Positions 43,234-53,153 of a stretch of 64,000 nt of DNA are shown here, in pieces; the first letter of the stretch is position 1, and every line of letters begins with the position of its first letter. Source of the stretch: Charina bottae (taxonomy: Eukaryota; Chordata; Lepidosauria; Squamata; Charinaidae). The notes under the pieces are model-generated. The model was given only the letters and a program-made list of their open reading frames with translations. It had not been told where the DNA came from and searched no databases. The translations under genes and the position numbers were made by a program. Location of the stretch: the NCBI GenBank assembly GCA_023362775.1, contig JALMGJ010000005.1, positions 84,330,921 to 84,394,920 on the forward strand, read 5' to 3'.

Positions 43234-43242
43234 TAAAGGTAC
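43234..43242 (+). promoter_or_regulatory. Candidate self-priming primer-binding site
   Basis: TAAAGGTAC directly follows the 5' LTR. It is the exact reverse complement of GTACCTTTA at 43124-43132, which lies close to the predicted 5' end of the element RNA. No match to a tRNA 3' end (the usual TGG start) is visible. This is the arrangement of Tf1/sushi-type self-priming. Confidence 0.55.
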
Positions 43243-43687
43243 AAATCAATTTCAGCTGATTTTCCCGGAAGCGAACCCAAAAATCATCGGGTAAGCTCCG
43301 AGGTAGAGATCGGCTCACATTGGGAAGAAGGCAGAAGAGGAGCGGAGACCGGGGATCGCCAGGCAAATCTCAGCGGCGGCAGACAGCAGGCCGAAGAAGC
43401 GGAAAAAAAAAAAGAGCGCGAAAGAGCTGAGGGAACCGTCAGCAGAGACCCGGACGACAACGGAAGAAGACAGCTTCCGGCGGCAGAAAACCTGCGGCGC
43501 AAGGAAGCCTGCGGCAGAGCAGCAGCAAGACGAAACGGCCGAACAGAGGGCAAACTGCAACAGCTGACAGTCGGTGGTGGAACAGCAGCAGAAACGGAAC
43601 AGCTGAGAGGCGCGCAGTAAGAAGCAGCTGACAGTCGGCGGTGGAGCAGCAGCAAAATTGCGAACAGGGAGCAGTTGCTGACAGCTT

Positions 43688-45418
43688 GTGGCGGCAGAAA
43701 ACCTTAGAGGCAAAGCGGCTGCAGCCAGGACAACGGAAAATTGTGGGAAAGCAGGGAGCAGCAGCAGGCAGAGTTCAGTAACGGAACGAAAGCGACCAGG
43801 ACATCGGATCAGGAAACCAGCGCTCACAAGCAGCGAGGAGCAGCTCCAACAAACCATGGAGAATGCCGGAAAACTTCAAATCGACGAGGAAGCCACATCG
43901 CCCCAAACCAACGTGGCAGAACCACTAGCAACACCAGAACCAGGGGCACAAAGGACAATCGCTGGACGGGGGAAAGAGAAAAAAGGCAAGGAGAGGGACA
44001 TGCCCAATCCCCCCCGCACCCCCACTTGGCGTGCAAGCGAAGCAACGGTGGATTGGTCAGTTGGGGTGGGCAGAGGCATGGTCCAAGCCCTAAAGAAGCC
44101 ACCAGCGAAACCAAGAATCTCGCAGTCACAAAGGATCGTGGCGCTGGAAGAAAGGGCTGCCAGGATGGAACTGGGGCTTGAAGGCATGGATGCCAAACTG
44201 ACGGCAATCCAAGCTGCCATGGAAAGCTTGTTGAGAGGGCCCCAGGGCCGTGAAAGCGACTACAGCGTAAGGTACGCACACAACCAACCTGAGGAAGCAG
44301 GTGAAGCAGAAAGCGCCAGAGAAAGCAAGGAAGAGGAAGAGGTGTATGAGGAAGAAAGCCACGAACCAACAGCACAGCCTAGCTATGGGAACCACCCTGC
44401 GACACGTCAATGGCACAACCCTACCATCGTGACAAAACTGAAGACTAAATTTGATGGGGACCCAGAAAAATTAGCATGCTTCCTGAACCACGTGCGGGGG
44501 TTCATGGAAGAATCAGAACGACTGTTTTTGAACGAAGAGGCTAAGGTCCGGTATGTCTCGAACTTTCTGATTGGGGAAGCTGCTAAATGGCTGGCGGTAT
44601 TACATGACACCGGGGCGAAAGAACTTCATGACTTTGGTTGCTTCATGAAAGCCCTACGTAAAAGGTTCGAGGACACCCTGTCAAGAATGTCAGCAAAGGC
44701 GGAGATCCAAAGGCTGCGACAGGGACATCGTACGGTGGCGGAATACGCCCTTCAGTTCAAGAAGTTGGTCAGCCGTCTCCCAAACTGGCCTGAATCATTC
44801 AAGGTTGAGTATTTTCAAATGGGACTGAGACCTGAAATACTGGACATGGCGGCAGGGAGAGGAGACCCAGAGACACTGGATGAATGGGTCCAATTGGCGG
44901 GGAAAGTAGAGAGCACGAAAATGCGCATACGCTCCTACCGACAACTGCAATACCCGGGAAGACCACTGCAAACCACCCAACACTATCGTAGGAGGGAATA
45001 TGACAAGAAACCCTGGGCGGATGAAAAAGAACGGCGGGCCAGGAATAACTTATGTTTTAAGTGCGGGAGAGAGGGTCATAGGATCAACGAATGCACCCAA
45101 CCACCAGACCAAACTCGGGGAGAAGCCACGCAACCCCCCCCCCTTCAAACAGTCAACAGCCAAGGCAGCATCAGACCAGTGAGAGTACATGGAACCTGGG
45201 TCATCATCGGCCGACTCCACGGACAAAGAATTCCAGCCGGCAGGAAACGACAACGGCCTGCCCTGAAGTACGCCGTGGGACAGGCCTGCAGTAAAGGGCG
45301 TAGCGACATGTTGACATCGGAAAACTGCCCCATGATGCAAATCAAGGTAAAGTTGGAAACCTTGGACAGGGGGGAGCAGGTTGGTGGAGTAGCAATGCTG
45401 GACTCGGGGTGCACTTGA
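43688..45418 (+). CDS. Gypsy Gag and start of protease
   Basis: An open frame of 576 residues. The first part is Gln/Ala-rich; a more likely Gag start is the second ATG at 43856 (MENAGKLQIDEEAT). A coiled-coil-like segment RIVALEERAARMELGLEGMD, then a capsid-like region (NHVRGFMEESERLFLNEEAK, FRLPNW-like SRLPNWPESF), precede a CX2CX4HX4C zinc knuckle CFKCGREGHRINEC at 45053-45094, which would bind RNA. A run of 10 C at 45134-45143 just after it may hide a frame change at the Gag end. The frame ends right after the protease active site DSG (45401-45409) at a TGA (45416-45418). It is intact as an ORF to that point. Confidence 0.82.
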   Translation: MAAENLRGKAAAARTTENCGKAGSSSRQSSVTERKRPGHRIRKPALTSSEEQLQQTMENAGKLQIDEEATSPQTNVAEPLATPEPGAQRTIAGRGKEKKGKERDMPNPPRTPTWRASEATVDWSVGVGRGMVQALKKPPAKPRISQSQRIVALEERAARMELGLEGMDAKLTAIQAAMESLLRGPQGRESDYSVRYAHNQPEEAGEAESARESKEEEEVYEEESHEPTAQPSYGNHPATRQWHNPTIVTKLKTKFDGDPEKLACFLNHVRGFMEESERLFLNEEAKVRYVSNFLIGEAAKWLAVLHDTGAKELHDFGCFMKALRKRFEDTLSRMSAKAEIQRLRQGHRTVAEYALQFKKLVSRLPNWPESFKVEYFQMGLRPEILDMAAGRGDPETLDEWVQLAGKVESTKMRIRSYRQLQYPGRPLQTTQHYRRREYDKKPWADEKERRARNNLCFKCGREGHRINECTQPPDQTRGEATQPPPLQTVNSQGSIRPVRVHGTWVIIGRLHGQRIPAGRKRQRPALKYAVGQACSKGRSDMLTSENCPMMQIKVKLETLDRGEQVGGVAMLDSGCT

Positions 45419-45769
45419 TGCTTAATACACCCCTCAATAGCTAGGAACATGGGACTAAAGCTTTTCAAATTAAAGTCACCAATTACATTCTGCCAACTGG
45501 ACGGGACAGAAATGAAAGGGGGGCCTGTAAGGCACTTCACGGAGGCAGTTAAGATGTCAATTGGCTCACATGTGGAAACACTGCGGTTCATTGTGGCACC
45601 CATCTCCACGCAACCCATCATCCTAGGTCTCAAATGGCTGAGAGAAAGGAACCCCCAAATCGATTGGGTATCGGGGGTGATGGAATTCATTGATGGGAAA
45701 TACTGTACGTTACTGACACTAGAGACACTGGGGAGAACGGGATGGAATCAGGGGCTGCAGGCACTGTGA
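45419..45769 (+). pseudogene. Gypsy protease, remainder
   Basis: Same frame as gag, continuing past the TGA after DSGCT. It encodes CLIHPSIARNMGLKLF, a beta-rich segment, and PIILGLKWLRERNPQIDW, the typical retropepsin C-terminus and linker. It ends at a TGA at 45767-45769. The RT frame begins at 45742 in a different phase, so a frame change separates protease and RT. Confidence 0.8.
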
Positions 45770-48750
45770 GGGAGGAAGAATCACAGATTAAGGCAAGGAC
45801 AGCATTCCCACAAAATTACGTGCCTGTCAGAGAAGTCTTCAGTCAGCAGGAGTGTGACCTATTACCGCCCCATAGGAAAACGGACTGCGCCATCGAGCTA
45901 ATCCCTGGGGCTACATTCCCCAAGCCGAAGATGTACGCCATGACCCAACGAGAATTCCAAGAGCTGCGCAAATTTGTGGATAAAAATTTGGCGGGGGTTT
46001 TTATCGAACTGGCAAACTCCCCCCTGGCGGCCCCCGTACTGTTCCGTAAGAAAAAGGATGGCACGCTCTGGCTATGCACAGATTACAGAGGGCTGAACGC
46101 CATCTCAGTCACTAATCAATACCCCCTCCCACTCCTGAAGGACATGCTAGCACAGCTGGCTAAGGGTAAAATTTTCACCAAATTAGACTTAAGGGAAGCC
46201 TATTACAAAGTCCGAATATGGGAGGGGGATGAATGGAAGATGGCATTCAACTGCCCGCTCGGCTCGTTTCAATACAGGGTCCTCCCATTTGGAATTGCGG
46301 GAGGACCAGGGATCTTTATGAAACTGATAAACGAGGTCTTGTACGAGTTCCTGTACCGAGGGGTCATCGTTTATTTAGATGACATACTGATCTTCTCTGA
46401 GAACTTAGAAGAACACACACAGCTGGTGAAAGCGGTCCTCGAAAAACTACTGGAAGCCAAACTCTTTGTCAAACTTGACAAATGCGAATTCCATCAAGAA
46501 AGACTGGACTTCCTGGGATTCAGAATCTCAAGCAAAGGCATCGAAATGGACCCAGCCAAGGTGCAAGCAGTAGTGGGGTGGGAACCTCCTCAGACCAGGC
46601 GCCAACTGCAGGCATTCATCAGCTTCACAAATTTTTATAGAGATTTTATCAGGAATTTCGCATAGATAGCACTGCCACTGACGGACTTGTTGAAAACGAA
46701 AAATAGCAGTGGTATACAGGCAAAACGGCCATGCACCAAAATTAAGTGGACCCCAGAATGCCAGGAGGCCTTTGAGGAGCTCAAAGCACTGTTCACAGCT
46801 GAGCCTATCTTGAAGCACCCAGAAATAGACAAACCATTTATTATCCATGCGGACACATCAAACAACGCGGTAGGGTCAATACTACTGCAGGCGGATGAGG
46901 ATGGCAAACTACGATCGTGTGCGTACATATCTAAGAAATTCTCGGACACAGAAAAATGATGGCATGTATGGGAGAAGGAAGCATTCGCAGTACGACACGC
47001 ATTGGCGACATGGCGACACCTGCTAGAAGGGGCATCGGTCCCGTTCGAAGTATGGACAGACCATAAGAACCTAGAAGCGCTGAAATTGCCCAGGAAACTT
47101 AACCCAAAGCAACTTAGATGGGCCGAGTTCTTTAGTCGCTTCAATTTCACCCTGAGGTACTTTCCAGGGGGGAAGAACTACCTGGCGGATGCACTATCAC
47201 GGTTGCCTCAACATGACGGAAAATCAGAGGACATAACGGAAACCCTATTCCCAAACAAAACCTCATGTACCAGTCAGGTAGGACACATGGCAGTGGCTCG
47301 AGAGAACGAAATGGTGACCACGGCACTCAATCCGTTGGAGAACGAAATACAAGTGGCAACAACACACGACACATGGTGGGGAGAAAACAAACACCTCCTT
47401 CAAGAGCACAATGGGAGATGGTGGAACAATGGCAAATTGTACGTGCCTGCTAGCCTGTGGAAACGTGTACTTGCAATCAACCACGACCACAAGGCAGCGG
47501 GTCACTTTGGGTTCGTGAAAACCTTGCACCTGGTCAGGCGTACGTTTTGGTGGCCCACGCTGCGCAGGGACGTAAAGGATTATGTGGGTACCTGCCCAGT
47601 GTGCGCTACGGCGAAAAGGGCCACAGGAAAGCCCAAAGGACTTCTGCAACCCGTGGCTGACCCATCGCAACCATGGCAACAGATAGCCATGGACTTTGTA
47701 GTCGACCTCCCCGAGAGCAAACAAAAAACGGCGGTATGGGTGATCATGGACCTGTTCTCCAAACAATCTCATTTCATCACCTGCAAAGGGATACCGACAG
47801 CACCCAAGCTGGCCAGGCTTTTCACGCAACACCTATACCGCTTACATGGGGCACCTGAAAGAATAATCAGCGATCCAGGGAGCACGTTTACATCTAAATT
47901 CTGGAGAGCATTCCTACGGCTGATTGGATCTGAACAAGGATTGAGCAGTGCTTTCCACCTGTGCACAGACGGGGCGTCAGAACGACTGGTATCCATCTTA
48001 GAACAATACTTGAGATGTTACATAAGCTACCAGCAGAACGACTGGGTTGACCTGTTGCCTTTTGCAGAGGTGGCGTACAACAACTCTGTACATCACAGCA
48101 CGGGGTTCACTCCGTTTAAAATAGCCACAGGACAGGAATTTTCAGCTATCCCAGAGGTGGGCATGATTCAAAGGAAGGACGATCATGCACCATTACAGGC
48201 TGACGAGTGGGTAAACAAAATAACTAGCAATTGGCCTGTCATGCTTCAAGCACTTTGAGAAGCAAAGGACAACTACAAGAAATATGCGGACAAGAAACAT
48301 GCAGCAGAATGGGAACTTAAAGAAGGGGAGCAGGTATACTTATCCACCAAGAACTTAAGATCTACACAACCGTCTCGCAAATTGGCCCCGAAGTTCATAG
48401 GGCCATTTCCGATCGTAAAAGTCATCAACCCAGTAACTGCACGACTGCAACTACCAAAGTCATTGAGGAAGGTCCACCCGGTGTTTCATATCAGTCTCCT
48501 GAAATGATACCTCCCATCGACTCAATGGCACCCTGCGACGAGGGACCCAGCACCAACGATAGTGAATGGGGAGCCACACTTCGAGATTGAGGACATTTGT
48601 GATTCACATAAACACAGGGGGAAGTTACAATACCTGGTCAAGTGGCTGCACTTACCAGTAGGCTTCAGGGAATGGGTAGCGGTCGAACACATGCAAGCCC
48701 CGGACTTGATTAGAAAATTCCACCGTAAATTCCCCGAAAAACCCCGGTGA
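45742..48750 (+). pseudogene. Gypsy Pol: RT, RNase H, integrase, chromodomain
   Basis: One reading frame with four in-frame stops (46663 TAG, 46957 TGA, 48256 TGA, 48505 TGA). RT: YPLPLLKDMLAQLAKGKIFT, FTKLDLREAYYKVRI (motif A) and VIVYLDDILIFS (YLDD at 46372-46383). RNase H: FIIHADTSNNAVGSILLQ and WEKEAFAVRHALATWRHLLE, then WTDHKNL. Integrase: an H..H/C..C zinc finger with HKAAGHFG and CPVCATAKRATG, then a DDE core with MDFVVDLPE, IISDPGSTFTSKFW and a SERLVSILEQYLRC glutamate; the part before SER is altered (HLCTDGA). Chromodomain: HFEIEDICDSHKHRGKLQYL and VKWLHLP...W near 48580-48700, predicted to bind methylated histone H3. Not functional as a single protein. Confidence 0.9.
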
Positions 48751-48829
48751 ATCCCTTATTAACCATATGTTATTCTGTTACAGATATCACAAGCACCACC
48801 TAAATGAAACTCAAAAGAGAAGGGACGAC

Positions 48830-48861
48830 AAATAGGGGGGAGGGGAGGTCTTGGGGGGGCG
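48830..48861 (+). promoter_or_regulatory. Remnant polypurine tract region
   Basis: A G/A-rich run (AATAGGGGGGAGGGGAGG ... TTGGGGGGG) precedes the 3' LTR, where the plus-strand primer normally forms. It now abuts LTR position 83 and not position 1, so the junction has been deleted. Confidence 0.55.
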
Positions 48862-49117
48862 GCCTCGTGAATAAAGAACTCTTGAACTTGACACCAAGCG
48901 AACCAGAGGGAAGCCCGGAGCGGACCAAAAGGAAGACTACAGCAGGGAGGGGGCGGTGCTCCAGAGGAAGGGTATAAAAACCCAAGCCGGGACCCAGGGG
49001 GTCATTCGTACCTTTACTGTGCTTACTCATGTTAGCTAATAAATCGTTTACTCACCAAAAGAGCTGTGTTGAAGTCATTTCTCGGGAGAAACGTCTGCAA
49101 CTGAGAAGCGCCTGACA
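48862..49117 (+). repeat. 3' LTR of Gypsy element, lacking first 82 bases
   Basis: 256 bases that, by eye, show no difference from 42978-43233 of the 5' LTR. The first 82 bases of the 5' LTR are absent here. It ends GCGCCTGACA directly before the GAGTG duplication. Confidence 0.9.
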
Positions 49118-50019
49118 GAGTGGTTGTTATGAGGGGAAGTGGGCTGCAAAGACAAAAGTCTACACTGAATGCTTTCACTATCTACTCATAGATTTCTACA
49201 ATGAATACTTTTGCTAATAAGTTGAAGTTACAATCATCAATAAAAATTCCCCTTATGTAACAATCTCATCAGGGCAAAACGTGATGTAACCCAAGATCTC
49301 AAGAACAATAATGACATCATAGGCAAACAAGCTGACAAAGGATGGGTAGCTGTCATTATGAATAAGGTGGATTATGTCGAGGAGGCTGAGAAACAATTCT
49401 CCAACACCATATTATACCAACTTGTATCCTCAGATCCCTTTGCAACGCATCAGAAGAATCTATGCAATCTGATGAAAGAATTTCCTAAGGATTTAGAAGA
49501 CAGTCTCTAGATGGAGACACCCCAGGAGCCCTGACCAGACATTTTCTACTTATTTCCCAAAATACACAAACCAGGCAATATTGAAATTATCACATCTGGA
49601 ATATCAGGTTTCATGGACTCTGCACTCAGACCTTATGCCTCCAACACACTCAGCTACATAAGAGACACCACAGAGAACAGAAATCCATTGGCAACCTCAC
49701 TAACAATACAATTTTAGCTACCATGGATGTTGAGGCACTACACACAACATCCCCCACAAACATGGACTTCAAGTTATCAGGAACATCATCATCATGTTGC
49801 CTAGCCTGGCAATGAAACGTCTGCAAGAAAACAACAAGGCTCAGAGAGCACCATGGACTCCACATCATCACTATGTCAACACAGTACACCTTGCCACCAG
49901 AATGGATGACTTTATACTCACTCATAACTACTTGATCTTTGGACAATAACATATACCTGCAAATCAGTGGCACAGCCATGGGCACGTGCATGGCTCCTCC
50001 ATATGCCAACATCTTAATG

Positions 50020-50461
50020 AAGAGCTTTCCAAACTGTTCATGCTGGTGACACACTTTTTAGACATGCATCATTTTGCGACACACTCTTACAGCAAGGCAC
50101 AAGGCAGGCACTAGGACCTGGGCGGAATCCTGACAGGGCAGGTTTGGAGGCAGCAAGGCACAAGGCAGGCACTAGGACCTGCACGGAATCCTGGCAGGGC
50201 AGGTTTGGAGGCAGCAAGGCACAAGGCAGGCACTAGGACCTGCGCAGAATCACAGCAGGTTTGGAGGCAGCAAGGCACAAGGCAGGCACTAGGACCTGCA
50301 TGGAATCCTGGCAGGGCAGGTTTGGAGGCAGCAAGGCAGAAGGCAGGCACTAGGACCTGCGTGGAATCCTGGCAGGGCTCGGAGGCAGCAGCAGCTGCGA
50401 CACACCCAGACACTGCAGCCGACACACTAACGTGTCCTGACACACAGTTTGGAAAGCTCTG
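50020..50461. mobile_element. hAT-like MITE with internal tandem units
   Basis: Ends AAGAGCTTTCCAAACT and GTTTGGAAAGCTCTG, flanked by a perfect 8-bp duplication TCTTAATG (50012-50019 and 50462-50469). The interior repeats a roughly 55-60-base unit (GGCACAAGGCAGGCACTAGG ... GGAATCCTGGCAGGGC) about five times; the 16178 copy has one. Confidence 0.92.
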
Positions 50462-50561
50462 TCTTAATGGCTGACCTAGAACAATGTTTTTTCAACCGAA
50501 ACCAGTTCTTTGTTTGTGATTCATTGATAACATTTTTATCATCTAAAACTATGGAAAAGTT

Positions 50562-50600
50562 TTTTTTAATCCGTTCAATCGTGTCCGATTCTCGGAAAGT
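50562..50600 (-). mobile_element. Sauria/BovB tail scrap
   Basis: TTAATCCGTTCAATCGTGTC followed by CGATTCTC is the reverse of the Sauria SINE tail. Only about 35 bases remain, within the second PLE. Confidence 0.6.
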
Positions 50601-50676
50601 ATCTCTCATCAAATTCCATCAAGACCTCAATAACTTCCACCCCATCATCAACTTTACCCTTGACCGATCTACAGAA

Positions 50677-50882
50677 TAGAGAGCCAGTTTTGGTGTAGTG
50701 GTTAAGGCATCAGGCTAAAAACCGGGAGACCGTGAGTTCTAGTCCCGTCTTGGGCACAAAGCCAGCTGGGTGACTTTGGGCAAGTCACTTTCTCTCAGCC
50801 CTAGGAAGGAGGTAATGGCAAACCACTTCTGAAAAAACCTTGCCAAGAAAACTGCAGGGACATGATTGAATAGATAAAAAAA
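50677..50882 (+). mobile_element. Sauria-type SINE, full length with duplication
   Basis: GAGAGCCAGTTTTGGTGTAG head with pol III box-like sequences, GGGTGACTTTGGGCAAGTCA body, and the CTTGCCAAGAAAACTGCAGG ... GATTGAA tail shared with BovB. Flanked by a perfect 10-bp duplication ATCTACAGAA (50667-50676 and 50883-50892). It interrupts the second PLE. Confidence 0.92.
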
Positions 50883-51839
50883 ATCTACAGAACAAGTCCA
50901 CTTCCTTGATATCATGGTAAAAGTACACAATGGACGCCTAAACACCATGTTATACAGATCATCATGCATACCTATATGCTTCCAGTTTCCACTCTGAACA
51001 CACCACCAAATCTATCTTTTGTAACCAGCTCTTTGTTACAACTGCATTTGCTCTGACCCATTTGAGAGAGATGCTCATCTGATAGAATTAACAAGGTATT
51101 CAGGAGACTGAACTGCCCACCTAACAAGATCAATAGATAATCAACAAAGGCAGATCAATTCCCAGGGAGAACCTATTAAATGACAGAGAACAAAAACAGA
51201 ACAACAAAATATCACTGGTTGTCACATACTGCTCTCCGCTCAAGCCACTCCAACACCACCTATACTGGACAGTGACCCAGCACTTTCTCAGGCACTGAGT
51301 GGCAGGCCCATACTTGCTTACAGACAACCATAAAACCTGAAGCAGGTTCTCACAAGCAACAAGAAAAAACAGGAAAATGATGCCAACATGGGAACCAGGC
51401 CCTGCAACAAACCCAGATATCTGTTTTGCCCCCAGATCTATACCTACAGCACTATTACAAGCCCCAACAAGTACACAGACCAGATTAGAGGCACCTTCAC
51501 GTGCTCTTTTTCTAATGTGGTATGTGCCATCATCTGTCAGCAGTGCCTCTCTGGATTCTATGTAGGATAAATGGGACAAACTTGGCACAAAATAATTAAT
51601 GGGCACAGATTTAACATCAGGACTCAAAAAGGACAAAGTAATATTAGCATTTTTACCTTCCAGAACACTCTATGGCTAGGCTGACCATATGACCCGTTTT
51701 GAACGGGACAGTCCCGTTTTTTAAGCATTTTTCAACTGTCCCATCGTTTTCATAAAAATCTCAATTTTGTCCCATTTTTCAAACCCGGTGGGAATGGCAT
51801 GGAAGGAGGATCTGAGCCGGAGCGTGGACCTGGGGGCGG

Positions 51840-52150
51840 AGTTTGCAGGTGGGAGCCAATCGTGTGGACCAGGGGCGGGGTTTGCAGGCGGGAGCCAATA
51901 GTGTGGACTGGGGGGCGGGGTTTGCAGGCGGGAGTCAATCGCGTGGGCCGGGTGGCAGGGTTTGCAGGTGGGAGCCAATCATGCGGACTGGGGGTGGGGT
52001 TTGCAGGTGGGAGCCAATCGCGCAGGCCGGGGGGCAGGGTTTGCAGGCGGGAGCCAATCATGCGGACTGGGGGTGGGGTTTGCAGGCGGGAGCCAATCAC
52101 GCAGGCCGGGGGGCAGGGTTTGCAGGCAGGAGCCAATCGTGCGGGCCGAG
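51840..52150. repeat. Eight-unit minisatellite with GC and CCAAT boxes
   Basis: GGGAGCCAATC-type motifs recur eight times at about 39-40-base spacing, near 51851, 51890, 51929, 51969, 52008, 52049, 52088 and 52128. Each is preceded by GGGCGGGGTTTGCAGGCGG or a near variant. One unit reads GTCAATC in place of CCAATC. The units match the interior of the hAT at 34536-34786. Confidence 0.88.
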
Positions 52151-52189
52151 GGGCGGGGGACCCTGTCTTTTTCATGAATACGGAATATT

Positions 52190-52410
52190 ACTGTTGGATT
52201 GTAAACATATTCTGTTCACGTTTATTTGCAATTTGGAACAAAGCTGGTTTTCTCTTCACACGGCTAAAAATCAGGATGAGTCTGGTAGCTCGTTTTAACA
52301 CTTACACATTTTATTAAAAGTTACAAGCTTTTGTGAACTACAGCTCACTTCATCAGAGGCATAAAGTGGCTGGACAGATGCAGGATATGTTTACAATCCA
52401 ACATTACATA
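52190..52410 (-). mobile_element. PLE 3' end (pseudo-LTR), inverted copy
   Basis: The sequence is the inverse of 52660-52860 over about 190 bases. On the minus strand CTGATGA (52356-52350) is followed by a GTGAGC/GTTCAC stem with loop TGTA, then AAAAGCTT. The core GAAA has become AAAA, consistent with CpG decay. It lies within the hAT at 51677-52452. Confidence 0.72.
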
Positions 52411-52639
52411 AGACCCTCTCCTGTTTTGCCATCCTGAAATACGGTCAGCCTATTCATGGCAGACCTCAAGTATCTTTTCTGGAGCAAGGAAATTTCATCA
52501 GCCCAACAGAGAAGAAACTGCTGAACTCACAGACAACAAAAAGAGTCACGTTATCTCAGAAGGTTTTAACAAACACGATGGGTCTTTTAACATATTACAG
52601 ATATTAATTAATAAGGTACTTGTAATCTGTGTCATATGT

Positions 52640-52870
52640 AACCTGCATCTGCATGTCTCCTCCTTCCCCCTTCCAATTTAAATCCTGCATCTGTCCAGCC
52701 ACTTTATGCGTCTGATGAAGTGAGCTGTAGTCCACAAAAGCTTGTAACTTTTAATAAAATGTGTAAGTGTTAAAACGAGCTACCAGACTCATCCTGATTT
52801 TTAGCCGTGTGAAGAGAAAACCAGCTTTGTTCCAAATTGCAAATAAACGTGAACAGAGACAGAAATACAT
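52640..52870 (+). mobile_element. PLE 3' end (pseudo-LTR) with hammerhead-like motif
   Basis: CTGATGA at 52712-52718 is followed by AGTGAGCTGTAGTCCAC (a partly paired stem) and AAAAGCTT (52736-52743). It is in the right place and orientation to be the 3' end of the second PLE. The motif core has a G-to-A change and a stem mismatch, so catalytic activity is unlikely in this copy. Confidence 0.7.
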
Positions 52871-52975
52871 CAATTCAACTCTCTAGTAATAAAGTGATCC
52901 AGTGCTGTGAGATAAGGCAGGTTTGGAGTTGATTATAAACTGCTCCAATTGACTCGTGTACAGGTGTCCTTAGGG

Positions 52976-53153
52976 CAGAGCTTTCCAAACTTTTCATGTT
53001 GGTGACACACTTTTTAGACATGCATCATTTCGCAACACACTCTTACAGCAGGGCATCATTTCGTGACACACTTTTACAGCAGGGCACAAGGCAGGCACTA
53101 GGACCTGTGCGGAATCACAGCAGGTTTGGAGGCAGCAAGGCACAAGGCAGGCA
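52976..53153. mobile_element. hAT-like MITE, right end lost
   Basis: Starts CAGAGCTTTCCAAACTTTTC and follows the 16178/50020 type (GGTGACACACTTTTTAGACA, GCACAAGGCAGGCACTAGGA), with one short repeated block. It stops near 53153 without the right terminus. Confidence 0.8.

Larger units (their letters stand above)
42896..49117 (+). mobile_element. Chromodomain Ty3/Gypsy LTR retrotransposon
   Basis: A 6.2 kb element with a 5' LTR (42896-43233), gag, protease, RT, RNase H, integrase and C-terminal chromodomain in Ty3/Gypsy order, and a partial 3' LTR (48862-49117). A perfect 5-bp duplication GAGTG flanks it (42891-42895 and 49118-49122). A chromodomain after the integrase places it in the chromovirus group (sushi-ichi/Tf1-like). 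Several stops and a frame change break pol, so it is not autonomous in this form. Confidence 0.93.
51677..52452. mobile_element. hAT-like element (TAGGCTGACCATA family)
   Basis: Ends TAGGCTGACC and GGTCAGCCTA are inverted, flanked by TCTATGGC/TTCATGGC (6 of 8 matching). The left end carries the GACCCGTTTTGAACGGGACA / GTCCCGTTTT block typical of this family. It contains the 39-base minisatellite (51840-52150) and a nested PLE end on the minus strand (52190-52410). Confidence 0.78.
49255..52870 (+). pseudogene. Second Penelope-like element, decayed and split
   Basis: Plus-strand PLE fragments appear in order: NLIRAKRDVTQDLKNNNDII and KQADKGWVAVIMNKVDYVEE (RT N-terminal region, 49267-49390), IFYLFPKIHKPGN (49535-49580), a SGTAMGTCMAPPYANI motif B region (49968-50012), then after two insertions FHQDLNNFHPIINFTLDRST (50608-50670) and an endonuclease scrap GTFTCSFSNVV...CQQCLSGFYVG (51483-51567, the GIY-YIG part). 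Stops and frameshifts are frequent. It is split by a hAT MITE (50020-50461), a Sauria SINE (50677-50882) and a second hAT (51677-52452). Its 3' end with a hammerhead-like motif is at about 52640-52870. A different PLE family from 16662-18385. Confidence 0.8.

Noticed and set aside
42896..49117. Possible endogenous retrovirus
   Set aside because: No envelope gene is present. The domain order with a chromodomain after the integrase, and the short LTRs, fit a Ty3/Gypsy chromovirus retrotransposon.
51840..52150. Regularly spaced repeats resembling a CRISPR array
   Set aside because: The units are contiguous tandem copies about 39-40 bases long without unique spacers, inside a hAT element in vertebrate DNA.
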